Shown in pieces: positions 44,110 to 55,685 of a stretch of 64,000 nucleotides of DNA. Numbering within the stretch: the first letter of the stretch is position 1; each line of letters starts with the position of its first letter. A program made the position numbers and the translations under genes. Source of the DNA: Ahaetulla prasina. Its lineage: Eukaryota; Chordata; Lepidosauria; Squamata; Colubridae. The notes beneath the pieces are model-generated. The model was given only the letters and a program-made list of their open reading frames with translations, searched no databases and was not told the origin of the DNA. The stretch lies in NCBI RefSeq assembly GCF_028640845.1, contig NC_080548.1, forward strand, positions 15,222,814 to 15,286,813, written 5' to 3'.

Positions 44110-44860
44110 CAGTTATCCAGCTGAAGTGTCTGAGATTCAGAGGTTGGAAACAGCCAGGAGAACATGGATTGTGCACTGACTTGATTTGATAAGGTTGCCC
44201 TCATTTCTAGTCAGAAGGCAACAGTTTGCCTTGATCGTTGTGTTTCAGAACGCTTTTTAGTCCACCCTTCTCTGACAGCATCAGTTCTCTGAATCATTCA
44301 TCATCATGGCCACTGGCGAAGGTTGCTTGACTCAGTGGGAATTTAGGGAGAAGGAATATTAATGGACTTCTAGCTAGCCTGGAAGACCAGAAAGAGCTGT
44401 GTGTTCCTGCCAGCTTTTTAAAGCAAGGAATATCTAAAATGATGCCTTCAGGCCCTTATGTGCTGCTAGACATTCATAGGTTTCTTCTGGTCATAAATGA
44501 AAAATATATATGCATGGACAGAATTACGTGATTAGGACTCCTTTTTTTTGCACTTTCAATACAAGTTTCTTGGTCTTTTGGATTCATGCGGTGTGTTAAT
44601 CTGAAACACAATATGCAGATCTTTTCATTCAGCAGGCCTGGGATGGGGGTGTGTGGTGTGTACACACGCACACGCACTCTACACTTACACTGCTTCTTTG
44701 AAGCTGAACACTGAAATGTTTTTCAAAACACAAATAGCCCATCCTAAAAATGCTTTTGGAGAAAAGCCTCACCAAGTTTTGGTTGGGTAGCTCCATCACT
44801 TTAGAACTGATATTTGTACAGCCTAAGCAGCAGAAGAGCCAGGTTGGGAAGGTGGTTTGT
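44110..44860. other. No recognisable feature
   Basis: Unassigned 3' side of TRNP1. Possible non-coding exon or intron sequence. Confidence 0.4.
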
Positions 44861-44864
44861 AGCC

Positions 44865-45065
44865 CCCCCTCCAGGCTACAAACTGGGAGACGGTGAGTTC
44901 TAGTGCTACCTTAGGCACAGAGGCAAATGGACCAGTCCCTCTCTGTCAGCCCCGGGAAAGAGACAATGGCAAACCACTTCTGAAACCTTGCCAAGAAAAC
45001 TGCAGGGACTCATCTAGGCAGTTGCTAGGAATCGGCACTGATTTGAAGGCACATAAGAGCAACAA
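44865..45065 (+). mobile_element. tRNA-derived SINE (same family as 1-215)
   Basis: 'actgggagacggtgagttct', 'tggcaaaccacttctgaaac' and 'tttgaaggcacataagagc' blocks. Confidence 0.75.
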
Positions 45066-45452
45066 CAGTTGTAATTGCATCATATTACCAATTCCCAAAG
45101 CACAAGCGTTTAAAATTTGGCTCATTTTTGCATTCAAGACAGTCGTGCTAGTTTAGACAGCAATCAAAACTATACAGATGTATAATGTTTTACTGTTCGC
45201 TGTATTCCTTCCCCACATGTGGGGTGAGTGGGGAAGCAGGGAGAGCTGATTGAGGGGAAAGAAAGGCCCTGCAAAAGTTTAATTGGCAATTCCCTGAAAA
45301 ATATTGTTTCCCATCTAGAAAATTACTGGTATTACATAAATTGCTGTATTGTGACCAGTGTTCAAAAAGTTTAAACTTCTGATTATTACCTAACTGAAGA
45401 ATGCTAACTTTAGGAAAAGTTCATGTAGACTTTGGTGATGTTCTCCATGGAG

Positions 45453-45758
45453 TAAAGGTAAAGGTTCCCCTCGCACTTACGTGCTAGTCGTTGCCGACTC
45501 TAGGGGGCAGTGCTCATCTCCGTTTCAAAGCCGAAGACCCAGCGCTGTCCGAAGACATCTCCGTGGTCATGTGGCCGGCATGACTCAACGCCAAAGCCAC
45601 AAGGAACGCTGTTACCTTCCCACCAAAGGTGGTCCCTATTTTTTCTACTTGCATTTTTACGTGCTTTCAACACTACTATTACACGGCAGCACTAGGGATT
45701 TGAACTGCTGACCTTTCGATCGACAAGCTTAGCTGTCTTAGCCCCTGAGCCACTGTAT
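45453..45758 (-). mobile_element. Sauria-type SINE
   Basis: Minus-strand copy: its 3' end 'aggtaaaggttcccctcgc' is on the left and its tRNA-like head (complement of 'gcccctgagccactgtatcc') on the right, next to a trinucleotide array. Confidence 0.93.
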
Positions 45759-45945
45759 CCCTCCTCCTCCTCCTCCTCCTCCTCCTCCTCCTCCTCCTCC
45801 TCCTCCTCCTCCTCCTCCTCCTCCTCCTCCTCCTCCTCCTCCTCCTCTTCTTCTTCTTCTTCTTCTTCTTCTTCTTCTTCTTCTTCTTCTTCTTCTTCTT
45901 CTTCTTCTTCTTCTTCTTCTTCTTCTTCTTCTTCTTCTTCATCAT
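45758..45945. repeat. (TCC)n(TTC)n trinucleotide array, about 185 bp
   Basis: About 30 CTC/TCC units change abruptly to about 32 TTC units, then two ATC. A long uninterrupted homopyrimidine tract. The poly-K, poly-R and poly-E frames on the minus strand are artefacts of it. Confidence 0.98.
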
Positions 45946-45949
45946 CATC

Positions 45950-46905
45950 CATGGATTAGCACGCGCAAATAACCCATGTCATTTAAAAAAACCAACCTCT
46001 TAATGGTTGCATGTCAGGTTTTTATTAAAGGTAGAAGAATAGGACTGAGAGATGGTGATGAAAGGTGAAAATCCTGGATAGGAATTAATTATAATTAAAT
46101 GCTGCCCTGATTGAAAATTATATATGCTAGGATGATACCAAAAACACATTCCCTGATTCAGTTAGGCTTTCCGTGCAGTATGTCTGTTACCTGAGCATAT
46201 AATACTTTCTTCTCGGAAATATATAATGCAGGAGCTTAACAGTAGATAGGCTTACCACCATAATTAATTTGGTTATTGGATTTATCTTTTTGGGGGGTTG
46301 ATGTACATTGAATCATTTAACTGGCTGGGTTCATACAACACACTGAAAATGAATTAAAAACTAAGCTATCCAAACTTAACATGCAATGTAAATACAGCTG
46401 CTGCTAGATATTTAGCTGACCGTGCTAAGTATGCTCTCCCAAGCAGTCAATGCAACACTAAAATGTATGCGCAGAAATAAATCCTGTAGAATTTGACATT
46501 TTGTAATCCCGGCTAAGTGGGCATAGAATGGCAAGCCTAAAAAAGCCCAGTCTTTTCGCCCAGCAGATGGGTTGTTAACAGCTTTTATTTATAGAGTAAA
46601 AAAGTAGGCTGGATAAAGAAAAGTGGCACAGGTTTCAGATGTACTTTGAGGGAGGATTAACATCTGTTCTGATCTAGCTGCTTGAAATATTCCGATGTCA
46701 AAAAAGATAGAAAAACTTGATTTTATTTTACTATATTTCATCAGGAACACCTTCTGTTGCCTACAACGGTATCTCTGTGGGTGGGAAAAAACCTTGAAGT
46801 TATTTGAGCAGCTTTGATGCATATTTAAAAAAAAAATAGAGAAAAAAAGGCCCCTTACAAAAATTGCTTGTTGGGATCACTAGGGAGAGCTGAGCTCCAG
46901 TTGCA
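45950..46905. other. No recognisable feature
   Basis: Nearly 1 kb of AT-leaning sequence without recognised repeats or exons. Confidence 0.45.
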
Positions 46906-46906
46906 T

Positions 46907-47043
46907 CAGGGATGTCCAACCTGGGCAACTTTAAAGACCTGTGGAATTCAACTCCCAGAATTCCACAGCCAACCTATGCTGGGTAGGGAATTCTGGGAAT
47001 TGAAGCCCACAAGTCTTAAAATGGTTGCGGGTGGACATCCCTG
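46907..47043. mobile_element. Palindromic MITE
   Basis: CAGGGATGTCCAACCTGGGC to GGTGGACATCCCTG, long inverted arms around 'ccaacctatgctgggtagg'. Confidence 0.85.
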
Positions 47044-47275
47044 ATTTAGAGAAAGTGGTTTGTTGTATAATTTTAGGGCCTCATCGTTTCTGATGGATAA
47101 TAACTCCTGCAATGAATGTATGGGTTTTTTTTATAGCATAGGCATCCACTGGAAAGAAACATATCATTTGTACCTAAATAAATATATTTTTCACTGTATA
47201 TTGCCTGTGATATTGCATCAGAAGTGGGAAGAAAAAGGTGAGATGCTAAGGAGAGCAAGTCTTACACAGGGTGAT

Positions 47276-48014
47276 CAGGGGTGGCTTCAAAAATTTCAGC
47301 AACGGGTTCTCTGGCTGGTTGCTGGGTGGGCGTGGCCATGGTGGGCATGGCCTAGTCAGCCTCCTGCACCATGGCGGCCAGCCTCCAGAGCCTGGGGGAG
47401 GCAGTTTTCGCCCTTCCAGAGGCTCGAGGAAAGCCTCCAGAGCCTGGGGAAGGTGAAAATGCCCCCCTAGCTCTGGAGTCTTTCCTCGAGCCTCTGGGAG
47501 GGCGAAATCTGCCTCCCCCAGTCTCTGGAGGCCCTCTGGAGGTCAGAAACGGGCCTGTTTTTGGACTTCTGGAACTTCTGGGCGGCCCTGAGCCTCCACG
47601 CGGGTCCTGCACTTACATCCAAAACGGGCCACATGGAGACTCCTGGGAGGTGAGGGTTGGCCGGGGCCATGGTAGCTCAGGCTGTAAGAAGCCTGTTATT
47701 AAAAAACACAGCAGCCTGCAATTACTGCAGGTTCAAGCCCGGCCCAAGGTTGACTCAGCCTTCCATCCTTTATAAGGTAGGTAAAATGAGGACCCAGATT
47801 GTTGGGGGGGCAATAAGTTGACTTTGTAAATATACAAATAGAATGAGACTATTGCCTTATACACTGTAAGCCGCCCTGAGTCTTCGGAGAAGGGCGGGAT
47901 ATAAATGTAAATAAAATAAAATAAAACAAACCAGGGGTGGGATTTGGAGGTTCTCTGAACTGGCCATAACATTAGCTACTGATTTTCCTGAACCCGTATA
48001 GCAGCCCACCCCTG
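47276..48014. mobile_element. hAT-type element split by a SINE, perfect 8-bp TSD
   Basis: Starts CAGGGGTGGCTTCA and ends AGCCCACCCCTG. The duplication AGGGTGAT (47268-47275 and 48015-48022) is perfect. The SINE lies at about 47660-47930. Confidence 0.9.
47660..47930 (+). mobile_element. tRNA-derived SINE nested in hAT-type element
   Basis: Plus-strand copy ending 'ggagaagggcgggatataaa' with an AAATAAAATA tail. Confidence 0.86.
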
Positions 48015-48023
48015 AGGGTGATA

Positions 48024-48870
48024 CCTTGGCAGAAGAACTTGGGTTATGAGCAAGGTCTCCTGCAGACCATCTGAACATCCATGGAGCCTGAAGTACCTCC
48101 TTGAACTCAAAAGAAGCCTTTAGCAGAATAATACCGGAGTTTGCATTTCATACCTTTGATCGACACATGAGAGATGCGAAGTAGCCTCCTTCCAAATTGG
48201 AGTGCTTTTTAGTGAGATTCGTGGAAATTGGAGGGAGGGAAAACACTTAGCACCACCACCACTACAGACTAAATTGTAGGCAAAGGCATTGTTGGGTGCT
48301 TGGAAAAAAAAAAGTTGCAACATTGGTGTGTAAATGGAAATAAAAATCCGGTATCTTGCTTTGATGGGATGGCACCCACGAATGGTAGGCAGGGATGAAA
48401 AAATAAGAATGCAACGTACAGAACAAGAGACATTTTCTCCATTCCATCTTAATTAAGATTTAGCCGCAGACTCAATGCTGACTATCCTTTTAGAGATAAA
48501 TGGAGCAGTTTGTGAGCTGAGGTTGAGAATCAAAGAGGGCTGAGAATCAAAGAGACCACAGAAAAGGATCCATTTCAGCTGCATTTTTTTTTCACCTGGC
48601 CTGGAAAAACGTGGATTTAACTGCCAGGATTTTAAAGAGATTACAAAGAGAGGTGAAGGTCCCATGCCTTGGGTGTTAAAAAAGTCCTTGAATCAAAATC
48701 TTAAGATCTCCAGATAGATCTGGAAAATATATCTTATCTGGTATCGGGGAAATTGAGATAAATCCAGAAATTCAGATCAGTGCTCTGAATGATTACAAGT
48801 TAGGATTCTAGGATTTTTATATATTGGAAGAAAGGGAGATCAGCTCTATACCAGCACAGACCCACTGTCG
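48024..48870. other. No recognisable feature
   Basis: Unassigned DNA between TRNP1 and the CNNM gene. Confidence 0.42.
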
Positions 48871-48874
48871 ACAG

Positions 48875-49535
48875 CAGCATTTCTCAACCTTTGTAACTTT
48901 TAAGATGGGTGGACTTCAATTTCCAGAATTCTAGGAGTGGAAGTCAACCTGTTGTGATCCAGGCCTAAGCACGTAGTAGGAAACTCAGTCAGTGAAAAAA
49001 CAACAACACTTTATTCGAACAGCTGAGAATTACTTCATTCTCAGCTTAGTCCAACTAAATTAAAGCAAATGCCTCCCAACACAAATTCCTCAATCCTATC
49101 GCAAACCTTGGTCCAATTAGGCAAACTGCCAAAGGCCTTTCTTGGCAAATGTTCAGAAGTCACAAAAATAAATGCAAGACATAGACGAAGCAGAAGATGA
49201 AGCTACCAACGTTGTTTTCTGGCAAAGCCCAAACACTCTTGCTGGTCTGTTTTAAACCTTATGGGAGGGGCCAATCATCTCTTGGCCTTACTCCCGAGTC
49301 GTCCTCTTTGCTTGCCTTCTGGCAGCTCTTCTCATGCATGCATTAAGAACAGGCTCCTCCTGTTCCCCTGCCTCTCTACTATCAGTCTCTGGAGGCTCTG
49401 GAGTCCGCACTTCACTCCCTGATGACCCTGGTCCCATCTGAGCCTCATTGCTATCCGACTCCATTGCCAGTTCAGCAGGCTGCTGGCGGACCACAACGCA
49501 ACCCATCTTAAAGATGCCAAGGTTGAGAAATATTG
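48875..49535. mobile_element. Palindromic MITE interrupted by a solo LTR
   Basis: The arms CAGCATTTCTCAACCTTTG (left) and CCAAGGTTGAGAAATATTG (right) are inverted complements. A family A LTR sits inside, with TSD CAACC. Confidence 0.85.
48950..49498 (-). mobile_element. Solo LTR, family A, nested in MITE
   Basis: Starts TGTTGTGATCC and ends ACCACAACG (final A mutated to G). The 5-bp duplication CAACC at 48945-48949 and 49499-49503 is perfect. Element orientation is minus. A shortened version of the acidic open frame is present at 49288-49498. Confidence 0.94.
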
Positions 49536-49539
49536 TCTC

Positions 49540-50054
49540 ACAGTTTTTGGCAGTAACATCTCATATCCCATCTAGCAAAGTAAGGGAAGGAAGTAGAGGA
49601 ATGTTCATGGGGCATCGCAAAGGCAGAAGTCCATCTCTATGAGAGTGGCGTTAACTGTGGGTATAACACATACTACACCAGCTTATGGGAGATGGTCTAT
49701 GTTGGTCCTCATAAAACTAGCTTCCTTCTGTAAAATACAATGTTCACATGTTCAGAACACAGAGGTTTCTGGTGCCTTCAAATCAGTTGCAAATCAATCT
49801 ACTCCAAGAAGCTTTGATGATGGTGGTGAGATTCAAAGTTGCCAGGTAAGAATGTAGAATGCAAATGAGGTGGGCGGGTCCGCATAAAAGATAGGTTTGT
49901 GACATATACAGCTCCAGTTCAGTGCATGGTTTAATGAGTCACTGGAGGGAATCCATGGATACATTAAATAAAGGTAATCCTTCATGGACTTGATCCATTG
50001 AGGTGTTTTGGTGGGTGATAGAAAGGAAGCGATTACATCACAGATCTGGTACTG
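49540..50054 (+). promoter_or_regulatory. Upstream region of the CNNM gene
   Basis: No CpG island and no clear TATA box immediately upstream of the ATG at 50055. The 5'UTR or a non-coding first exon may lie here or further left. No repeats are recognised in the last 500 bp. Confidence 0.3.
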
Positions 50055-51411
50055 ATGCTTCCAAAAGTCCTTATGCTTCTTTTCGTCTTCCTGTGGCAAG
50101 CCAGTGCTGAGAAGGAAGCACCATCCCTTAATGACACCGTAATTATAGGCATGAGGCTGGAGAATAGTAGCAAGGCCCAGACAGCCATTTTGGGAAATGG
50201 CATAATCCAAGTGATGGAAGGAAGCCTGATTTACCTTCGGATCTATGGTAATGGCATCCACAAATTCAGCTGGCAGAGGATCCGGTTTGTGGAGATGACT
50301 TCCTTGAGTACTTTAATCAGGAACTTTTTAGACTGCCCTCAAAGAACAAGCGATCTATTGATACAGCCGTACAGCGGCGACGTGCAAAATACTTCTGCCA
50401 TACTCTCTGTGAAGATCCAGATCCTGCGGAAGAATATCCACTTCAAGGACTACATGATGTGCCTTGAGGATCATCGTGGGAAATCACGCCAGCTGCTCAA
50501 GGATAATCACCTGACCCTCCGAGTGGTAGAGGACAAAAGTTTGCAGCTACCCCGCTGGCTTGAAATTACATTAGTCGTTATCCTCTTGGCGCTCTCGGGA
50601 GTGTTTAGTGGTCTCACCCTAGGCCTAATAGCCCTTGACCCTATGGGATTGCGCATTGTGAAAAATTGTGGCACGCCCAAGGAGAGGGAATATGCCACCA
50701 AGATCGAACCCCTCCGAAGGAAAGGGAATTACTTGCTCTGTTCTTTGCTGCTCGGTAACGTTTTAGTTAATTCTTCTCTCACCATATTGTTGGACACAGT
50801 TATTGGGGAAAACGTTTGGTCTATTGTGATCTCTACTATTGCCATCGTCCTCTTTGGGGAGATCCTTCCACAGGCCATCTGCTCCCGTCATGGTTTAGCA
50901 ATAGGTGCCAACACTGTCTTCATCACCAGGTTGGTTATGTTAATCACGTTCCCGGTCGCTTACCCTATCAGTAAACTCTTGGACTACCTCCTTGGGAAAG
51001 AAATGGGCACTGTCTACAACCGAGAGAAGCTGATGGAGATGATTCGATTGACTCAACCTTACAACGACTTGATGAAAGAAGAGCTGAATATCATCGAAGG
51101 AGCCCTGGAGTTGAGGTCTAAGACGGTGGAAAGTGTCATGACCCCGTTAAAAGACTGCTTCCTGCTCAGCAGCAATGCCATCCTGGACTTTGACACAATG
51201 ACTGAGATCCTACAGAGTGGCTACACCCGGATCCCAATTTACACGAAGGAAAAGGCGAACATTGTTGACATGTTGTATGTCAAAGACCTTGCATTTGTCG
51301 ATCCAGATGATTGCACCCCAATCAAGACAATCACCAAGTTTTACAACCACCCAATCCATTATGTCTGCAACACTACCAAACTGGATGCTGTGCTCGAAGA
51401 ATTCAAAAAAG
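50055..51411 (+). CDS. CNNM-family metal transporter, exon 1 (CNNM2/4-like)
   Basis: Encodes 452 residues plus one base. Residues 1-18 are a signal peptide ([18 protein letters not shown]). A luminal N-terminal domain with sequons at N26, N37 and N112 follows. Then comes the DUF21 transmembrane domain from about 169, with its [16 protein letters not shown] signature (181-196), hydrophobic segments at about 226-246, 254-276 and 283-305, and the conserved [16 protein letters not shown]. Next is the start of the CBS pair, with [21 protein letters not shown] (343-364), GYTRIPIY (389-396) and [12 protein letters not shown] (411-422). The donor is AAAAAAG|GTAATG. CNNM proteins act in Mg2+ efflux or regulation at the plasma membrane. 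The sequence is clearly CNNM, closest in feel to CNNM2/CNNM4, but diverged. Its place beside TRNP1 does not fit the known loci of CNNM1-4 in mammals. Confidence 0.92.
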
Positions 51412-51500
51412 GTAATGACATAGTGTGGATTTCATGCCGGCTTCGGGATGGTTGATAAAATAGAACAGGCAAAAGCAGCTGTCCTATTCTTTTTAAAAAG

Positions 51501-52056
51501 TGTTGTGACCCAGGCCCAAGTAGGAAACTCAGTCAGTGAAAAAACAAACTTTATTCGAACAGCTGAGAATTACTTCATTCCCAGCGTTGTTCAACTAAAT
51601 TAAAGCAAAGTCCTCCCAACACAAATTCCTCAGTCCTATCACAAACCTTGGTCCAATTAGGCAAACTGCCAAAAGGCCTTTCTTGGCAAACGTTCAGAAG
51701 ACACCGATACAAAAATAAATGCAAGAAGATAAAGGTACCAACGTTGTTTTCTGGCAAAGCCCAAATGCCATTGCTGGTCTGTTTTAAGCCTTATGGGAGG
51801 GGCCAAACATCTCTTGGCCCTACTCCTGAGTCGTCCTCTTTGCTTGAGCTGCTCTTGCCTTCTGGCAGCTCTTTTCATGCGTGCATTCTCTGCCTCACTA
51901 CTCTCAGTCTCTGGAGGCTCTGGAGTCCCCACCTCACTCCCTGCTGGCCCTGGCCCCACCTCAGCCTCCGACGCAGAGCCCTTATCTGGGCCTTCCCCAG
52001 CCTTATCGCTCTCCGACTCCGTTGCCAGCTCCACAGGCTGCTGGTGGATCACAACA
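51501..52056 (-). mobile_element. Solo LTR, family A, in CNNM intron 1
   Basis: Starts TGTTGTGACCC and ends GATCACAACA. The 5-bp duplication AAAAG at 51496-51500 and 52057-52061 is perfect. 556 bp, antisense to the gene. It begins only 90 bp after the exon 1 donor. Confidence 0.95.
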
Positions 52057-52086
52057 AAAAGGGAGTTGTGGTCAGTCACACAACTA

Positions 52087-52574
52087 CCATGTTTCCCTGA
52101 AAATAAGACCCTGTCTTATATATTTTTTTTTAGTCACGAAAAAAGGCGCCAGGTCTTATTTTCAGGGGGGATGTCATCCACTGACTCATCTCACTTGAGT
52201 GCATCACCCCCAGCCTCCTTTTCGCTGTCAGAGGCCTTCATGAACTTCTTTGGCCAGCAAGGCTTTTTTGAAGGCCTCTGCAGCCAATAACACAGCTCCT
52301 GATTGATCCGAAGCTCTGTTATCGGTTAAACAGGCCCTCAGGAAAGCCTTACTGGCTGCAGAAGAAATGGGCCAAAGTGCGAGGCCTGGCTGCAACTATA
52401 GGGCAGCTCCACCCCCATCCCCACCCTAGGTTAATTTTTACCTGTGCACCCTGGAGTGGATGGGGTCTGAATTAGGGCTTATTTTGGGAGTGGGAGGGCT
52501 TATAGTGGGCGCACATGTAAAAAATCAAGCTAGGACTTACTTTCTGAGTAGGTTGTATTTTCGGGGAAACACAG
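52087..52574. mobile_element. Mariner-type MITE (GTTTCCCYGAAAATAAG family)
   Basis: TA|CCATGTTTCCCTGAAAAT at the left and TTTTCGGGGAAACACAG|TA at the right. Distinct from the CAGGTAGTCC mariner family. Confidence 0.88.
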
Positions 52575-52576
52575 TA

Positions 52577-52835
52577 CACCATGTAGGTAGCAAAATCAAC
52601 TTTTCTGTAGGTTTGCACCATTCCTGCTCACATGAACACACTTCTCCACCTCCTAAAAGTTTGGTAAAGATCCAATAGTTCGGTTTTATGTTTGAATAAG
52701 GAGAAAAACATGTATAGTAATAAAAGCCGATAAGAAAATAAATTAAAAGGAGCAATTTTTTTTGTAAAATGTATATTTGCAGTAGAATTTTTTCATCATT
52801 TTGATGCTATAGTTATTGAACAGGACTAGGGAGAT
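52577..52835. other. CNNM intron, unassigned
   Basis: No recognised repeat or exon. Confidence 0.4.
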
Positions 52836-52845
52836 ATGTCTAAAA

Positions 52846-52981
52846 CAGGCCACTCAAACTGGCAGCTCACAGGCCAAATGTGTCGCACGTAGGCCACACC
52901 CACCCCATCTCCGCAAAGGCAAAAAAAAAGTCACGCTAAGTCACGCTACGTCACGTAATGTGATTGAGTTTGACACCCGTG
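52846..52981. mobile_element. hAT-type MITE, perfect 8-bp TSD
   Basis: Starts CAGGCCACTCAAACTGG and ends GAGTTTGACACCCGTG. The duplication GTCTAAAA (52838-52845 and 52982-52989) is perfect. Confidence 0.92.
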
Positions 52982-53094
52982 GTCTAAAATCTCGATCCAA
53001 AGTGCCTTCTATGTTCAAGAAAGAGGCAGGGGTTTAGATAAAGTGTTCTAAGACAATATGTAAGGCAATAAGCATCATTCCTGCTCTGAACCAG

Positions 53095-54400
53095 AAAGGT
53101 AAAGTTAAAGGTTTCCCTTGTCCAGTCATGTCCGATTCCAAGGCATGATGCTCATCTCCGTTTCTTAGCCGAGGGAGCCAGTATTGTCCGAAGACGTTTC
53201 CATGTTAGTGTGGCCAGTATGACTATATGCTGAGATGCACAGAACACAGGTATCCACTCGCAGTTGAATGCTTTCGAACTGTTAGGTAGGCAGGAGCTGA
53301 GGCAAGCAATGGGGGCAAGGGTGAAATGCTCCCGGTTCAGACTGGATCAGGTGATCTGGTAGCGATGGGGGCGGGTAATTTGGAGAACCGGTAGCAAAAA
53401 TCCCTGGCCCCTTGCCCATGCCCACCCAATCGCCCGGTCCCTACTTGCCTACTTGGCAGCTTGCTGCTTCATTCGGGCTTGTCTTGCTTCGGCTGCTGCA
53501 ATCCATTGCATCAGCTAGCAACTCAGTCTGCCTGCCTGTAATCCATCTCATCGGTGAGCAACTCAATCTGCCTGCCTTGTGCCTTCAATTGGGTAAGTAA
53601 CTGGGGGTGGTGGGGAGCTTTCAAAAAAAATGATTAATTGGGGGTTTTTTACGAGTTTTTTTTAAAGTTTTTTAAGGGTTGTTTTAATTATGGTGTATGT
53701 TTCTGTTTGTATTTTATTTGCCTGTTCACCGCCCTGAGTCCTTCGGGAGAAGGGCAGTATACAAATTAAAACATTATTATTATTATTATTATTATTTAGA
53801 CATAGCAATTTAAAGTTAAGGAAGTTTTCAATTTAGCTGCTTTTATCTAAAAATATAAATAAAATAAAATAATAAAATAAAATATTTGCTTCGCTGTAAC
53901 TACACAAACACATAAAATCTCACAAAGCTGTATATGGCATTTTGTGTGTGTGTGTGTGAGTCAGTTGTGTTGTGTTTGTTGTGTGTGTGTGTAAATTGTG
54001 AAAGTTGGTTTTTGTGGCTGTGTGAGGTTCCTGCTTGTTGCAGAGGCCATTTTGGGTGAAGTGCAGCTGCTTTTACATTGTGTGTGAGTCAGTTGTGTTG
54101 TGTGTGTGTAAAGTGTGAAAGTTGGTTTTTAGTACCTCTTATTGTTTTGTGTACTTTGTTTATTATTGTTATTATTTATTGTTATTGGCCACCCCCACCC
54201 GGTCACCTGACCACCAAGCCACCCCCACCAATTAAGCCACGCCCACAGAACCGGTAGGGAAAAAATTTAGATTTCACCCCTGAACGGAGGCGCCCCCTAT
54301 CATGCAGTGCCCAAATCTTCAACCTGGGCTGTCAAGTTTTCCACCTGACCAGCTCAGCGTCTTTAACCACTGAGCTTTCACGCCCCCTAGCTCTGAACCA
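53095..54400 (-). mobile_element. Sauria-type SINE split by a large hAT-type element
   Basis: The SINE 3' end ('gtaaagttaaaggtttccct') and body run to about 53310. The remainder with the head ('ccactgagctttcacgccc') resumes at 54283. Confidence 0.8.
53316..54282. mobile_element. Large hAT-type non-autonomous element nested in SINE
   Basis: Starts CAAGGGTGAAATGCTCC and ends AGATTTCACCCCTG. AATGGGGG and AACGGAGG flank it (6/8). The 967-bp interior contains a LINE/SINE-like tail at 53710-53770 ('cggga gaagggcagtatacaa' type), (ATT)n, AAATA-rich and GT-rich stretches. No transposase. Confidence 0.75.
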
Positions 54401-54490
54401 AAGTGACATGAAATAGGTTATTTATCAGACATAACCTTTACTGGATTTTACAAAGCCGAATTCTATTTTTAAAGGACTATTTTGATGTGA

Positions 54491-54661
<171 letters not shown>

Positions 54662-54900
54662 TAGTTTTATTCTTAAGTATTTGTAGAGAATAGTTGCATC
54701 CATATGTGTGAGGGAAACAACAACAGAATCTCACTCTATATGAACAGTCGCACATTTTGTGGGACCTTAAAGATGAGTGTGTTTATTGTTGCATAAAGAT
54801 TCAGGTAATTGTCATAACAAACGTTATTAGTCTTTGAAGATCCAACAACATCCTTCTTGTTTCTGATGCTACTGGTTTCTCTCCTGCAAATAGTTTTGAT

Positions 54901-55685
54901 TAGTGGTGCTATTCTGTTGTGTCTCGTCCGATCTCACCACCAAAGCCGGGGTCTGCTTATCTGCTTCCGAACGCTGAAGAATGTCCTAGCATGCCTCCCG
55001 GCCCCAGCCCTGGCTCCATGCCCAGACAGGCTGAGGAGGGGGCATCTCCCGGCCCCAGCCCTGGCTCCATGCCCAGACAGGCTGAAGAGGAGCGAGTATC
55101 TCCAGCCCCCAGCTCTGGCTCCATGCCCAGGCAAACGGAGCAACTAGACCCCTCCCCCTCCTCCACAGCATGTGAGCCTGAGGAAGGTCTATTACCAACA
55201 GCTGCCGATTGGAGTGACCCTCGCTTCAGAAGAATTGATAGGCATCGTCAGAAGGAAGGGAGGGGCAGGCCTGGATAAGTGCTGAGTCATGGAGCCACAC
55301 CCCATGGCCTATATAAAGGATCTGCTTTCTGGCAGTCTCTGAGTCAGGCGAAGTCTAAACATATCTTGCTGAAGTCACTTTCTGGTCTCCTGCCTGCCCT
55401 GAGGACTTTGCTAGGACTTTGGCAGAGCTGCAGAGGCACACCTGATTCGGATTTCCCTGACCCGGCCATCAGCGGAGGAGTGGGACACGACATATTCAGC
55501 CAGTTCTATCCGGTTCATGTGAACTGGTAGTGGAAGCTGCGAGAGGCTCTGCCCACCAGCCCGGATGTCATCATGTCCCGTTTTTGATGCTCTGCACATG
55601 CGCGGAAGGCTCTGCGCATGTGTGGAGGTGGCACGTGTGAGAGCTCACATTTGTGAACCGGTCGTGAAGGTGAATACCACCTCTG
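54901..55685. mobile_element. hAT-type MITE interrupted by a solo LTR, perfect 8-bp TSD
   Basis: Starts TAGTGGTGCTATTC and ends GAATACCACCTCTG. The duplication GTTTTGAT (54893-54900 and 55686-55693) is perfect. The LTR at 54915-55492 inserted 14 bp inside its left terminus. Confidence 0.9.
54915..55492 (+). mobile_element. Solo LTR, family B, nested in hAT-type MITE
   Basis: Starts TGTTGTGTCTCG and ends GGGACACGACA. The 5-bp duplication TATTC at 54910-54914 and 55493-55497 is perfect. CCTATATAAAGG near 55309-55320 is a good TATA box. An open frame from the LTR start to the stop at 55278 is rich in P, S and M with three GSMPRQ repeats. Sense to CNNM. Confidence 0.95.

Noticed and set aside
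45679..45952. Poly-lysine/arginine and poly-glutamate frames
   Set aside because: Direct translation of the (TCC)n(TTC)n array.
51412..51455. Reading of the CNNM frame past 51411 to a stop
   Set aside because: The conserved sequence stops exactly at AAAAAAG|GTAATG and resumes in phase at 54528.
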